Shown one piece after another: positions 28,512 through 37,547 of a stretch of DNA of 64,000 nt. Made by a program: the position numbers and the translations under genes. The stretch comes from Prochlorococcus sp. MIT 1307. GTDB taxonomy: Bacteria; Cyanobacteriota; Cyanobacteriia; PCC-6307; Cyanobiaceae. Every line of letters begins with the position of its first letter. Within the stretch, counting starts at the first letter, position 1. Where the stretch lies: positions 1,968,420 through 2,032,419 of the forward strand of contig NZ_CP139301.1 of the NCBI RefSeq assembly GCF_034092395.1, written 5' to 3'. The notes under the pieces were generated by a model. It did not search any database, had not been told where the DNA came from, and saw only the letters and a program-made list of their open reading frames with translations.

Positions 28512-28858
28512 TGAAAATAAAGAATTTATTTTGTATATTTTTATTCTTTATCTTTTTCTGTTCCCCCTTAAATCTTTATGCAGCAGAAGTGCTTCAGGTC
28601 AGAAGCTCATCGTTATTACAAATAGGCGATAGAAACAGAAGTTATACTGTTAAGTTGGCTTGTGTAGAAGTAGAAAAGACTGATGAAATTGCCGCAATTA
28701 ATTACTTACGATCAAAGCTAAGAAAGAATGAAAAAGTTAACTTGATGCCAAAAGGTACAAATAATGGTATTTTGTTGGCCAAGATTATTCCTTTGCGAAG
28801 CAAGATTGACTTAGCTCAAAGCCTTTATCAAGCTGGATTGGCTGGTTTAAAATGTTAA
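28511..28858 (+). CDS. Secreted SNase-like (nuclease-fold) protein, probably inactive
   Basis: The ATG at 28511 shares one base with the ilvB stop (TAATG). The 115-residue product has a clear signal peptide (KNLFCIFLFFIFFCSPLNLYA) cut before AEVLQV. The mature part (QIGDRNRSYTVKLACVEVE, YLRSKLRKNEKVNLMPKG, ILLAKIIPLRSKIDLAQSLYQAGLAGLKC) follows the order of a thermonuclease/SNase OB fold, but the catalytic Asp/Arg/Glu residues of that family are not evident. It may be a lumenal or periplasmic binding domain. Coexpression with ilvB is implied by the overlap. Confidence 0.7.
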   Translation: MKIKNLFCIFLFFIFFCSPLNLYAAEVLQVRSSSLLQIGDRNRSYTVKLACVEVEKTDEIAAINYLRSKLRKNEKVNLMPKGTNNGILLAKIIPLRSKIDLAQSLYQAGLAGLKC

Positions 28859-28971
28859 TGATAGGTACTAGATGTTGTTTTTAGTTCGTTAAATCGCCTC
28901 GCAAATAAACTTGATCAATCGAAATTATTGTTGAGAAGTATGATATGAATGATCAAATTATGCTTTTGGAA

Positions 28972-29769
28972 TCAGTTGGCGATAAAACTCCATTGAATTA
29001 ATTTGCGCTGATCTCTTCGCCATGAATTAAAAAGATTTTGGTCAGAGAATGTGCAAAACGGGCTTATGGAAAGGTTCTCAGGTTTTACACCAGCTCTATA
29101 TAGCTGATTAGCCGCAGATAGGCGAATATCTAGAAAAAACTTTCTTGGAGTAGAGTCAAAACCAATTAGGCCTAAATAGAACATATTAAGTATTTTTTCT
29201 TCAGCTTCAATGGGCTTGTTGAATGATTCTTGGTATATACTTTGGCATATAAGTTCAACTACATCATATCCAACTTGGTAGTTAGTCTTGCTAATGGCAG
29301 GGCCTAACGCAATGATTAAATTGTGTCTATTAGCTCCGAAATACTCCAGCTTTTCTATTGTCTTTAAAAGGATACCCTTGGATATCCCTCTCCACCCTGC
29401 GTGGCTTGCAGCAACAAGACCATTTTTAGGGTCCGCATACAGAACAGGTATGCAATCTGAAGTATATATCCATATGCTTTGTTTTTTTTGATCACTAACT
29501 ATCCCATCTCCTGATGGCCAGGGTATTTGGCATGCTTTTGATGCTTCTATAACATTGCAGCCATGGATTTGTTTGTTTATATGAATGCTGTGATCTAAAT
29601 TTAGATGCTTTGTTAACTCTTTAGGCGATTGATTCCCCCACTCTTTAGTGAAGAAACCATGCTGAATACCATTTTCCCTAAGTGAATTAGCTTGTAGGTA
29701 ACTTCCTTTTTTGGATTTGATCCAGTGCCAGTCTTTACTTGAATCAGAACTATGTTTATTAGACAACAA
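28972..29769 (-). CDS. Laccase-domain protein (YfiH/YlmD; purine nucleoside phosphorylase-like)
   Basis: The 265-residue product has the HGFFTKEWG start, KQIHGCNVIEA, the GDGIVSDQ and YTSDCIPVLYAD motifs, VAASHAGWRGISKGI and a late SPFCTFSDQNLFNSWRRDQ segment. These supply the Cys/His residues of the DUF152/multicopper-polyphenol-oxidase family. Characterised members act as purine nucleoside phosphorylases and adenosine deaminases. It shares its direction with the Tab2-like and S1 genes. Confidence 0.87.
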   Translation of the reverse strand: MLSNKHSSDSSKDWHWIKSKKGSYLQANSLRENGIQHGFFTKEWGNQSPKELTKHLNLDHSIHINKQIHGCNVIEASKACQIPWPSGDGIVSDQKKQSIWIYTSDCIPVLYADPKNGLVAASHAGWRGISKGILLKTIEKLEYFGANRHNLIIALGPAISKTNYQVGYDVVELICQSIYQESFNKPIEAEEKILNMFYLGLIGFDSTPRKFFLDIRLSAANQLYRAGVKPENLSISPFCTFSDQNLFNSWRRDQRKLIQWSFIAN

Positions 29770-29801
29770 TTTGTTTTTAGTTAATGATGTTGAATAAATA
29801 T

Positions 29802-30698
29802 TTAGTAGCCAGCTATATCTTTCAGCATCCAGAAACCTTTGAAAACTTTTTCTTCTGGAGTGCTTTGTACTGATATGAATTGAATTCCACCTGCCTTCTC
29901 TCTAGATCTGATAAGAACTTCTTTTGCTTCTTTAGATGCTTCATTTGTCATATCTGTTACTAACCAGCGATCATCTTGCCCTGCTTCGAGTAAGAGTTGA
30001 TTTCCTTCTATAACTAATTTGACAGGTTCAAGTCCACCCAGCCATCCGGCTAAGGCAAGAGCACGAGTTTTGCTGAATAAACGTAATCCAGGGATAGGAA
30101 TTGAAAGATCATAGCTTTCTTTTATTGGCAGAAGCCCACTGAATTCAATTGGCCATTCGTTTGCCTCATGAAGGCTTCCAAGAGGCAGCCAAGCGAAGCT
30201 CCAAGCATCCCCTCTTACGGCTTCAGGGAGTGGTTCTGGTTCATTCAGTATCGGAGAAGGAGGTGGTGCTATAGGGCCTGTGATATAGCCCTCTTGCTTT
30301 GGATAAAAATCTTTTTCACGCTCAGCAAGCCAATCAAGAAGAGAAAAGGTACGTCTACTTGCGATGACTTCTATTCCTACTTTGGTCGCAGCTTTTGTGA
30401 TCATAGTTTTCATAGATGCTCGCCAGCAGCGCAGTCTTAGGGGGATTCCCCAGCCTTCTTTTTTTGCATCTTCAATAGCTTCTTCAAGCGCTTCTGAAAG
30501 CCAAATTGAATTGACTTCCCCAGCTGGACATCTTTTTTCCCATCGAAATGGTTTTGCCATTGTCAGATTTTCTGAGCTCGTTATGAGTAGTTCCCAGCGT
30601 TTTTTGCCGTCTGTTTCAATTATTGGTCGAGAGTAAAAGTCCAGCTCCCAATCAGATGTTTGGAGTAGAGGTAATTCTTTTGGGGAAGCTGTAGACAT
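29802..30698 (-). CDS. Tab2/Atab2-like RNA-binding protein (DUF1092)
   Basis: The 298-residue protein has the family opening WELDFYSRPI, then KRWELLITSS, the CPAGEVNSIWLSEALEEAIE segment, and a C-terminal half with WLPLGSLHEANEWPIEFSGLLPI (in part). In algae and plants Tab2/Atab2 binds the psaB and psbA leaders and helps their translation; in cyanobacteria the role is less defined. The ATG at 30698 follows the S1 stop by one base, so the pair probably act together on mRNA. The longer frame to 30740 would overlap the S1 gene. Confidence 0.85.
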   Translation of the reverse strand: MSTASPKELPLLQTSDWELDFYSRPIIETDGKKRWELLITSSENLTMAKPFRWEKRCPAGEVNSIWLSEALEEAIEDAKKEGWGIPLRLRCWRASMKTMITKAATKVGIEVIASRRTFSLLDWLAEREKDFYPKQEGYITGPIAPPPSPILNEPEPLPEAVRGDAWSFAWLPLGSLHEANEWPIEFSGLLPIKESYDLSIPIPGLRLFSKTRALALAGWLGGLEPVKLVIEGNQLLLEAGQDDRWLVTDMTNEASKEAKEVLIRSREKAGGIQFISVQSTPEEKVFKGFWMLKDIAGY

Positions 30699-30699
30699 T

Positions 30700-32010
30700 T
30701 TAAGTCGTTTTCTCCTGATCTTGTTTCTGTTTTTCAGCATTCTCTTTTAGAGCGATCCGCGCTTTATTTGCTCTTTCAACCGCTTCTTCCATTACTTTGT
30801 CTTTTTCGGTAATTATTTCGCCCGGCGGCCCTTCTAAGAGTGCTGTGCTGAGGCTAATTCTGCCCCTGGCGGGATCAAGTTCGGTAATCATGGCTTTTAC
30901 GGCGTCTCCTTGTCTAAAGACTTCTCTCAATGATCTGAAGCTGCCATTCGTAACCATTGAATGATGCAATAGGCCGCTTATTCCACCAAGGTCGACAAAA
31001 TATCCATACGGTTTAATTGTTGCAATTTGTCCTTCTACAAGTTGCCAGATTTCAAGTTCAGAGAAACGAGCTGTAATTGCAGCTCGTTTCTCTGAAAGAA
31101 CAAGTTTCCTTGTTTCTGGATTCACCTCTAAGAAAGCAACACCAAGTGTTTTTCCTACAAGTGACTCATGATTTTCTCCGTTTTCTAATTGAGAGCGTGG
31201 AATAAAACCACGTAGACCTTCTAAATCGCAGGTAACTCCTCCTCTGTTAAAACCATTTATTAATACCTTTACAACTTTCCCCTCAGCTTCAAGTTGGCGA
31301 ACCTTTTCCCAACTTTTTCTAAGGGCTAGTGCTCTGCAGCTAATAGTGACCATTCCATCTGCATTTTGTTCACGGGTTACTAGTACTTCTACTTCTAAAC
31401 CTTTAGGAAAACGTTCTTTGAGACTAGTTATCACACCAAGGCCACACTCTTTTTTAGGCATGAAGCCAGGTGCTTTCCCTCCAATATCAACGTATACACC
31501 GTCACTTTCAACCCCAATTACAGCTCCTTTTGCTATTTCTCCTGTATTGCCAATGGGCTCATTTTCATCTAATGCAGCTAAAAAAGCATCTTCATCAAAG
31601 TCAAAATCATCAACACTTCGGGTTTCTGGATTTCTTTTTAGATCATTTAATGGTGAATCTTTTGACGTTTGATTATTTCTAAAACCTCTCGCTTGATCAG
31701 GGGGACTAAGAAAATCGGCCATGCTGACCCCTTCGAGATCATCAAGGTCCAGATTTCGACTGATTGGTTTTGTATTAGATGGGGTGGCCTCTTTAGCAGA
31801 ATAATTTGGTCCAGTCCCTAGAGAAACTTTGGTTGTCTCAGCACTGGTCTGTGAAGTTGCATTTGATTTATCGTCCGAGATTTTGTTAAGGCGTTCCTGC
31901 TCGTCTTTTCGACTGATGTGAATGACCTGCAAAGGTTTGCGAGGAGCTTCCGCTTCTTGCCTGACAGGTTTCTTGGGTTTATTAGGCTCTTGTACGCCTG
32001 ATCCGGCCAT
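30700..32010 (-). CDS. rps1b: S1-domain RNA-binding protein (ribosomal protein S1 homologue B, Nbp1 type)
   Basis: The 436-residue product has a disordered, charged N-terminal region (residues 1-150), then three S1 OB-fold repeats. These begin GAVIGVESDGVYVDIGGKAPG, VVKVLINGFNRGGVTCDLEG and ATIKPYGYFVDLGGISGLLH (each about 75 residues), followed by a Lys/Glu-rich tail. It is a second S1-type protein rather than the main ribosomal S1. Its neighbour Tab2-like is separated by one base. A role in translation of photosystem mRNAs is inferred from that pairing. Confidence 0.85.
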   Translation of the reverse strand: MAGSGVQEPNKPKKPVRQEAEAPRKPLQVIHISRKDEQERLNKISDDKSNATSQTSAETTKVSLGTGPNYSAKEATPSNTKPISRNLDLDDLEGVSMADFLSPPDQARGFRNNQTSKDSPLNDLKRNPETRSVDDFDFDEDAFLAALDENEPIGNTGEIAKGAVIGVESDGVYVDIGGKAPGFMPKKECGLGVITSLKERFPKGLEVEVLVTREQNADGMVTISCRALALRKSWEKVRQLEAEGKVVKVLINGFNRGGVTCDLEGLRGFIPRSQLENGENHESLVGKTLGVAFLEVNPETRKLVLSEKRAAITARFSELEIWQLVEGQIATIKPYGYFVDLGGISGLLHHSMVTNGSFRSLREVFRQGDAVKAMITELDPARGRISLSTALLEGPPGEIITEKDKVMEEAVERANKARIALKENAEKQKQDQEKTT

Positions 32011-32078
32011 GGGCCCCTTGAGGTCGTCGGGGGCTCATTCTGACAGGCGAAGTTAATTTGTTTAAAGTCGAGCTCGCG

Positions 32079-32903
32079 ATGTCTAAGACTTCTCAACCTC
32101 GACGTTTCGATTATCTCAGTTGGCCAAAGGCTGAAGAGGCGGTAAAGAGGGATGGATCTACTTTGGTTTGGCCCTTTGGTGCTTGTGAGCAGCATGGGCC
32201 TCACTTGCCTTTGGCTACTGACAATTTATTTGCTGAAAAAATTTTAACGAAAGTTTTAGATCGATTGCCTAAGGATTTCCCTATTTGGATGTTGCCTTCT
32301 CAACCCTTAGGTTTCTCTCCAGAACACTCTGCTTTCCCTGGAACCTTTTCACTTTCAGCGCAGCTTTTGTTGAATTTGGTTATGGAGGTTGGTCAGCAGG
32401 CTTCATCGTTGGGATTTCGAAGATTGTTGTTTTTCAATGCTCATGGAGGTCAAATTGGCTTGTTACAAGCTGCAGCTAGGCAGTTAAAGGTTAATTGTCC
32501 TTCTATGGCAGTACTGCCATGTTTCCTTTGGAGTGGGGTGGAGCCTTTAAAAGAATTACTCCCTCGCCAGGAGCGTGAAGCTGGATTGCATGCAGGACTT
32601 GGAGAGACAAGTTTGATGCTTTCCTTGGCTCCTGAACTCGTTGGTCCTGAACGTCCTATGGATGGAGAACATTTGTCTTCAGAGGCTGTGGCGACTCCTC
32701 CAAGCGGTTGGAGTTTGGAGGGGGCTGCACCTTGGGCCTGGCTCACAGAGGACTTAAGCGAGTCTGGTGTTATTGGAGATAGCAGGGCATCCACCTCATC
32801 TTTAGGGGAAGAATTGGAAAAAGCTCTTGTTGAACATTGGTTAAGTCTTTTAATCAGTCTTATGGAGAGCAAATGGCCTCCAGTTGAGCAATTAAAAGGT
32901 TGA
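32079..32903 (+). CDS. Creatininase-family amidohydrolase
   Basis: The 274-residue product contains the metal-binding series of the creatininase/MftE family: LVWPFGACEQHGPHLPLATD near residue 35, FFNAHGGQIGLL, and AGLHAGLGETSLMLSL with the later His and Glu. These proteins hydrolyse cyclic amides or formamides. In this locus, next to the alkane genes, the substrate is unknown. The ATG at 32079 is preferred over TTG 32058. It is divergent from the S1 gene. Confidence 0.87.
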   Translation: MSKTSQPRRFDYLSWPKAEEAVKRDGSTLVWPFGACEQHGPHLPLATDNLFAEKILTKVLDRLPKDFPIWMLPSQPLGFSPEHSAFPGTFSLSAQLLLNLVMEVGQQASSLGFRRLLFFNAHGGQIGLLQAAARQLKVNCPSMAVLPCFLWSGVEPLKELLPRQEREAGLHAGLGETSLMLSLAPELVGPERPMDGEHLSSEAVATPPSGWSLEGAAPWAWLTEDLSESGVIGDSRASTSSLGEELEKALVEHWLSLLISLMESKWPPVEQLKG

Positions 32904-32989
32904 GTTCAGTTTAAGGAGTAACACAAAGGAGCTGATTATCATGAATGGGGAGTAATATCTCGCCCATTGCTCAAATTATTGATAGATCT

Positions 32990-33718
32990 ATGGCGACCGT
33001 CGAATTATCTGAGGTTGCATTGCTGGATCGTCCGGACTTCTCTTCTGGAGAATTGCCTGACTTCACAACCGATGCCTATAAAGATGCCTACAGTCGTATC
33101 AATGCAATTGTCATAGAAGGCGAGAAGGAAGCTCATGGCAATTACATGGCGATTGGAACGTTAATACCAGAACAGGCTGAAGAGCTTGAAAAACTAGGTC
33201 GAATGGAGCTAAAGCACATGAAAGGTTTTACCGCGTGCGGTAAAAACCTAGGTGTTCAGGCTGACATGCCTTTTGCAAAGGAGTTCTTTTCCCCTCTGCA
33301 TGACAACTTTCAAAAAGCTTTAGAGAAGGGAAACCTAACTACTTGTATTCTCATACAAGCAATACTTATTGAAGCCTTTGCGATATCTGCTTACCACGTT
33401 TACATTCGAGTAGCAGACCCCTTCGCAAAGAAGATTACAGAGGGTGTTGTTCAAGATGAATATCTTCATTTGAACTATGGCCAGGAATGGCTCAAAGCAA
33501 ATTTGCAGAACTGTAAGGAAGAATTAATTAATGCTAATAAAATCAACCTTCCAATTATTCGTTCAATGTTGGATCAAGTTGCAGAAGATGCTTCTGTACT
33601 TCATATGGATAAGGAAGAGTTGATGGAGGAATTCATGATTGCTTACCAGGATTCACTCATGGAGATTGGTTTGGATAATCGGGAGATTGCAAGAATGGCT
33701 CTTTCTGCAGTTGTATAA
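32990..33718 (+). CDS. ado: Aldehyde-deformylating oxygenase (alkane synthase)
   Basis: ADO converts fatty aldehydes to alkanes and formate using a di-iron centre. The sequence has a ferritin-like helical bundle with the iron ligands in VIEGEKEAHGNY, ELKHMKGF, ILIEAFAISAYHVYI and VVQDEYLHLNYG. The frame is open to 32945; the ATG at 32990 (MATVELSEV) gives about 242 residues, typical of marine strains. aar, for the acyl-ACP reductase that supplies its substrate, follows. The product is membrane-associated pentadecane or heptadecane. Confidence 0.93.
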   Translation: MATVELSEVALLDRPDFSSGELPDFTTDAYKDAYSRINAIVIEGEKEAHGNYMAIGTLIPEQAEELEKLGRMELKHMKGFTACGKNLGVQADMPFAKEFFSPLHDNFQKALEKGNLTTCILIQAILIEAFAISAYHVYIRVADPFAKKITEGVVQDEYLHLNYGQEWLKANLQNCKEELINANKINLPIIRSMLDQVAEDASVLHMDKEELMEEFMIAYQDSLMEIGLDNREIARMALSAVV

Positions 33719-33869
33719 CTAGAAAAACCAGTTAAGGATTTATTCTTTGATAGGTTTCTAGAAAAGATTATTACTCACAACTCTTTTCTTAGGATCACGA
33801 TGGGTTAGTCTCCTTTCTTCCCTCCTAGGGACAAGAGTTCTAATCCGGTTATTCCTATTTACTTTGTCA

Positions 33870-34910
33870 ATGTTTGGATTGATCGGACACTCGACAAGTT
33901 TTAAGGACGCCAGATTAAAGGCGATGGAGTTGGGTTATGACCATATTGCCGAAGGTGATTTAGATGTTTGGTGTAGTGCTCCCCCTCAATTGGTAGAGCA
34001 TGTAAAAGTTGTAAGTCCTTCTGGAAATACAATTGAGGGGGCTTATATCGACTCCTGTTTTGTTCCTGAAATGCTTGGTCGGTTCAAAGCAGCACGAAGA
34101 AAAGTACTTAATGCAATGGAATTAGCCCAGAAGAAGGGAATAAATATCACTGCTCTTGGAGGTTTTACGTCAATTATTTTTGAGAATTTCAACCTTCTTC
34201 AGCATAAAAATATTAGAAATACCACTCTTGAGTGGGAACGCTTCACTACTGGCAACACCCATACTGCTTGGGTGATTTGTCGCCAGTTAGAAATTAATGC
34301 TCCTTCAATAGGAATTGATCTCAAAAAATCTAGAGTTGCAGTAGTAGGTGCAACTGGGGATATTGGCAGCGCGATTTGTCGTTGGCTTTCTAGGCGAACA
34401 GGAGTTGCTGAGCTTATTTTGGTAGCGAGACAGGAGAAACCTCTTCTAGAACTGCAAAATGAACTAGGAGGTGGAAGAATACTTGGTCTTAAAGATGCTC
34501 TACCTGAGGCTGATGTAGTTGTTTGGGTAGCGAGTATGCCTAGAACACTTGAAATTGATTCATCGAAGTTACGTAACCCTTGCTTAATGATTGATGGAGG
34601 TTACCCAAAGAATCTCGATGGAAAAGTCTCAGGAGAAGGTGTGCATGTTTTAAAGGGAGGAATTGTTGAATTCTTTAATGACATCGGTTGGAACATGATG
34701 GCGCTTGCAGAAATGGAAAAACCTCAAAGGCAGATGTTTGCCTGTTTTGCAGAGGCCATGCTTCTTGAATTTGAAAATTGCCACACCAATTTCAGTTGGG
34801 GACGTAACAACATCACACTTGAAAAGATGGATTTTATTGGGGAGGCTTCTGTTAGAAATGGATTCAAAACCCTTAACCTCAATAATCCCTATCAGGCAGC
34901 CGCTGCCTGA
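33870..34910 (+). CDS. aar: Acyl-ACP reductase (long-chain)
   Basis: AAR reduces acyl-ACP to the aldehyde used by ADO. The 346-residue protein shows [34 protein letters not shown] (in part: [17 protein letters not shown]), a Rossmann motif [18 protein letters not shown], and the [15 protein letters not shown] segment with C292, where the catalytic cysteine of the family is expected. The start ATG is 33870 (the TTG at 33864 is weaker). The last eight codons form part of a perfect 15-bp hairpin that ends the gene. Confidence 0.95.
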   Translation: MFGLIGHSTSFKDARLKAMELGYDHIAEGDLDVWCSAPPQLVEHVKVVSPSGNTIEGAYIDSCFVPEMLGRFKAARRKVLNAMELAQKKGINITALGGFTSIIFENFNLLQHKNIRNTTLEWERFTTGNTHTAWVICRQLEINAPSIGIDLKKSRVAVVGATGDIGSAICRWLSRRTGVAELILVARQEKPLLELQNELGGGRILGLKDALPEADVVVWVASMPRTLEIDSSKLRNPCLMIDGGYPKNLDGKVSGEGVHVLKGGIVEFFNDIGWNMMALAEMEKPQRQMFACFAEAMLLEFENCHTNFSWGRNNITLEKMDFIGEASVRNGFKTLNLNNPYQAAAA

Positions 34911-34917
34911 TAGGGAT
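34885..34917 (+). terminator. 15-bp hairpin overlapping the end of aar
   Basis: ATCCCTATCAGGCAG and CTGCCTGATAGGGAT are exact reverse complements around loop CCG. The aar stop TGA (34908-34910) lies inside the right arm. A short T-rich stretch (ATTTGCTTTTAG) follows. It is probably a Rho-independent terminator or partial terminator between aar and accA. Confidence 0.7.
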
Positions 34918-34947
34918 ATTTGCTTTTAGTTACTCGATCTTTTCATT

Positions 34948-35937
34948 ATGGCTCGTCGTTATCTACTTGAATTCGAGAAGCCACTTGTAGAGCTCGAGAA
35001 GCAGATTGAACAGATTCGAGAACTTGCTAGAGATTCTGAAGTAGATGTTAGTCAGCAACTTCTTCAACTAGAGACTCTTGCGGCAAGAAGAAGAGAAGAG
35101 ATTTTTCAAGCTCTTACCCCTGCACAAAAGATCCAAGTGGCTCGACACCCTCAACGCCCTAGCACTTTGGATTTTATTCAAATGTTTTGCGATGACTGGG
35201 TTGAATTACATGGAGATCGAAATGGTAGTGATGATAAGGCCCTTGTGGGGGGGATTGGTCGAATTGGTGAAAGATCCGTGCTTTTATTGGGTCAACAGAA
35301 GGGCAGAGATACCAAAGAAAATGTGGCCAGGAATTTTGGGATGGCCACTCCAGGTGGTTATCGCAAGGCCCTTCGATTAATGGAGCATGCAGATCGATTT
35401 CATTTACCGATAATTTCTTTTATTGATACCCCTGGTGCTTATGCAGGAGTCCTCGCCGAAGAGCAAGGTCAAGGAGAAGCTATTGCTGTAAACCTGCGTG
35501 AGATGTTTCGCTTACGTGTTCCTATAGTTGCAACAGTTATTGGAGAAGGTGGTTCTGGCGGGGCTTTAGGTATTGGAGTGGCAGATAGACTCTTGATGTT
35601 TGAACATAGTGTTTATACAGTTGCTAGTCCTGAAGCGTGTGCTTCTATTCTTTGGAGAGATGCAGCAAAAGCACCTGAGGCTGCTTCTGCACTCAAAATA
35701 ACAGCACCTGACTTGTTGACTCTTGGAGTTGTTGATGAAGTTTTAAAAGAGCCTGCTGGAGGGAATAATTGGGCACCTCTACAGGCAGGTGAGGTTCTTA
35801 AACAAGCTTTAGAAAAGCATCTCGATGAACTTCTGAAGTTGTCAACGAAGCAGTTGCGTGAAGCTCGTTATCGCAAATTTAGATCTATGGGTCGGTTTTT
35901 AGAACAAACCACTACAGAGAAAGATTTGACCACTTAA
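34948..35937 (+). CDS. accA: Acetyl-CoA carboxylase carboxyltransferase subunit alpha
   Basis: AccA forms the carboxyltransferase with AccD to make malonyl-CoA for fatty acid synthesis. The 329-residue protein has the N-terminal coiled helices ([19 protein letters not shown]), [20 protein letters not shown] region read here as [51 protein letters not shown] (in part) and [20 protein letters not shown]. The start comes 30 bases after the aar hairpin, so accA may be partly cotranscribed with the alkane genes, which draw on the same acyl chains. Confidence 0.95.
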   Translation: MARRYLLEFEKPLVELEKQIEQIRELARDSEVDVSQQLLQLETLAARRREEIFQALTPAQKIQVARHPQRPSTLDFIQMFCDDWVELHGDRNGSDDKALVGGIGRIGERSVLLLGQQKGRDTKENVARNFGMATPGGYRKALRLMEHADRFHLPIISFIDTPGAYAGVLAEEQGQGEAIAVNLREMFRLRVPIVATVIGEGGSGGALGIGVADRLLMFEHSVYTVASPEACASILWRDAAKAPEAASALKITAPDLLTLGVVDEVLKEPAGGNNWAPLQAGEVLKQALEKHLDELLKLSTKQLREARYRKFRSMGRFLEQTTTEKDLTT

Positions 35938-35966
35938 AATCTTTTGCAGTCTTTATAAGTTATTAA

Positions 35967-36677
35967 TTGTCCACAGTCCTTATCACAGGTGCTTCCAGAG
36001 GTATCGGAAAAGCTGCCGCCAAATTGTTTGCAAAAGCAGGTTGGGACCTTTTGTTAGTTGCTCGTAGTAATAATGATCTTCAGCTATTAACTGAAGAACT
36101 TACTAAGACTACTGTCAGCACTATTCGCTACAAATCAATTGATCTTTCAGATCCTGCAGCAATAGCATTAGGTGTAGATGAATTGGTTGGGAATGGAGTA
36201 TCTCCAGCTGTATTAATTAATAATGCTGGAGTAGCTTGGACTGGTGAACTTTTGTCGATGTCGTTGGAGAGATGGCAATGGGTTTTTCAGATGAACGTGA
36301 CTAGTGTCTTTCAAGTATGTTCAGCAGTTGTTCCTTTGATGAGGTCTAGTGGTGGATTAATTATTAATGTTAGTAGCCATGCAGCTAGGAATGCTTTCCC
36401 TCAATGGGGTGCTTACTGCATTACTAAGGCGGCTCTAGCTAGCTTTACAAAATGCCTGGCTGAGGAGGAGCGTATGAATGGAATACGCGCGTGTACGCTA
36501 ACCATTGGTTCGGTTAATTCAACTCTTTGGGATACTGATACCGTCCAAAGTGATTTTGACCGTAATTCAATGCTTACCGTTGAAAATGCAGCATCTGCAC
36601 TTCTTTATATGGCGGAGCAACCATCTTCACAGGTAATCGAAGACCTAACACTTATGCCAGCTACTGGTGCTTTTTAA
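35967..36677 (+). CDS. Short-chain dehydrogenase/reductase
   Basis: The 236-residue classical SDR shows the cofactor motif TGASRGIG near residue 7, NNAGVA, the catalytic serine in INVSSHAAR, and YCITK (YxxxK). The start is TTG at 35967, with no ATG further upstream in frame. The substrate is not predictable; the position after accA suggests but does not prove a link to lipids. Confidence 0.85.
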   Translation: MSTVLITGASRGIGKAAAKLFAKAGWDLLLVARSNNDLQLLTEELTKTTVSTIRYKSIDLSDPAAIALGVDELVGNGVSPAVLINNAGVAWTGELLSMSLERWQWVFQMNVTSVFQVCSAVVPLMRSSGGLIINVSSHAARNAFPQWGAYCITKAALASFTKCLAEEERMNGIRACTLTIGSVNSTLWDTDTVQSDFDRNSMLTVENAASALLYMAEQPSSQVIEDLTLMPATGAF

Positions 36678-36686
36678 CCAGCATTT

Positions 36687-37454
36687 ATGACTTCTATTAT
36701 TCCTTCATCAACTGATGATGTAACAAAAGAAACTAATGTTATCCAGGAGATTGGGGGTACTCCTAATGGTGAATTGGTTTCTGAGAGGATTCGTTCACGA
36801 TTAGTTGAGAAAGGAATCTCTTACTTCGCTAATGATAACGTTTCTGAATGCATTGAACCAGGCGAGCTTAAAGAGCTTGAAAATGAAGTAGCAGTTCGCT
36901 TTAGAGACCTTCTAAAGAGCTTGGTGATTGATATAGATAATGACCATAATACAGAAGAAACAGCAAGCAGAGTTGCACGAATGTATATATCTGAGGTTTT
37001 TAAAGGAAGATATCATAAGCAACCCAAGGTTACGAGCTTTCCCAATGTCAAGAAATTAGATGAGATCTATACAGTTGGACCTATAACTGTTCGTTCAGCC
37101 TGTTCGCATCACTTTGTGCCAATTATGGGGCACTGTTGGATTGGAATAAAACCAGGTACTCGTGTAATTGGCTTATCTAAATTTGCGAGAGTCGCCGATT
37201 GGGTCTTTTCAAGGCCTCACATTCAAGAAGAGGCGGTAATGATTTTAGCCGATGAGATAGAGCGTCTTTGTGAACCTCAAGGTTTGGGTATTATCATTAA
37301 AGCTGATCATTACTGTATGAAACTTCGAGGTGTAAAAGAGTCACATTGCAGCATGGTTAATTCAGTTGTAAGAGGTGATTTCCGTCATGACTCTAGTTTG
37401 AAGCAGGAGTTTTTTGAGCTTGTAAGACAACAAGAGACAGCTCTTTCAAGGTAA
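36687..37454 (+). CDS. folE: GTP cyclohydrolase I
   Basis: FolE opens GTP to dihydroneopterin triphosphate for folate and other pterins. The zinc site is intact: RSACSHHFVPIMGHCWIG supplies Cys and His, and KLRGVKESHCSMVNSVVRGDF supplies the second cysteine (in part). SKFARVADWVFSRPHIQE is family-typical. The 255-residue length includes a longer N-terminal region (to about residue 60) that is common in cyanobacteria. Confidence 0.94.
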   Translation: MTSIIPSSTDDVTKETNVIQEIGGTPNGELVSERIRSRLVEKGISYFANDNVSECIEPGELKELENEVAVRFRDLLKSLVIDIDNDHNTEETASRVARMYISEVFKGRYHKQPKVTSFPNVKKLDEIYTVGPITVRSACSHHFVPIMGHCWIGIKPGTRVIGLSKFARVADWVFSRPHIQEEAVMILADEIERLCEPQGLGIIIKADHYCMKLRGVKESHCSMVNSVVRGDFRHDSSLKQEFFELVRQQETALSR

Positions 37455-37547
37455 AAATCTTAACCAGAGAAGGAAATTACTTGAAGTAGACTTTTCAATT
37501 AGTCTAAGTTGAATATTGTGTCGATAGATTCTTTGCGAGATTATCTT

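Noticed and set aside
33719..33760. CTAGAAA/TTTCTAG repeat after ado
   Set aside because: Long loop, imperfect and no T-run, so not reported as a terminator.
37470..37510. TAGACT/AGTCTA repeat between folE and trpF
   Set aside because: Only six pairs with an AT-rich loop; could be a weak bidirectional terminator but is not convincing.
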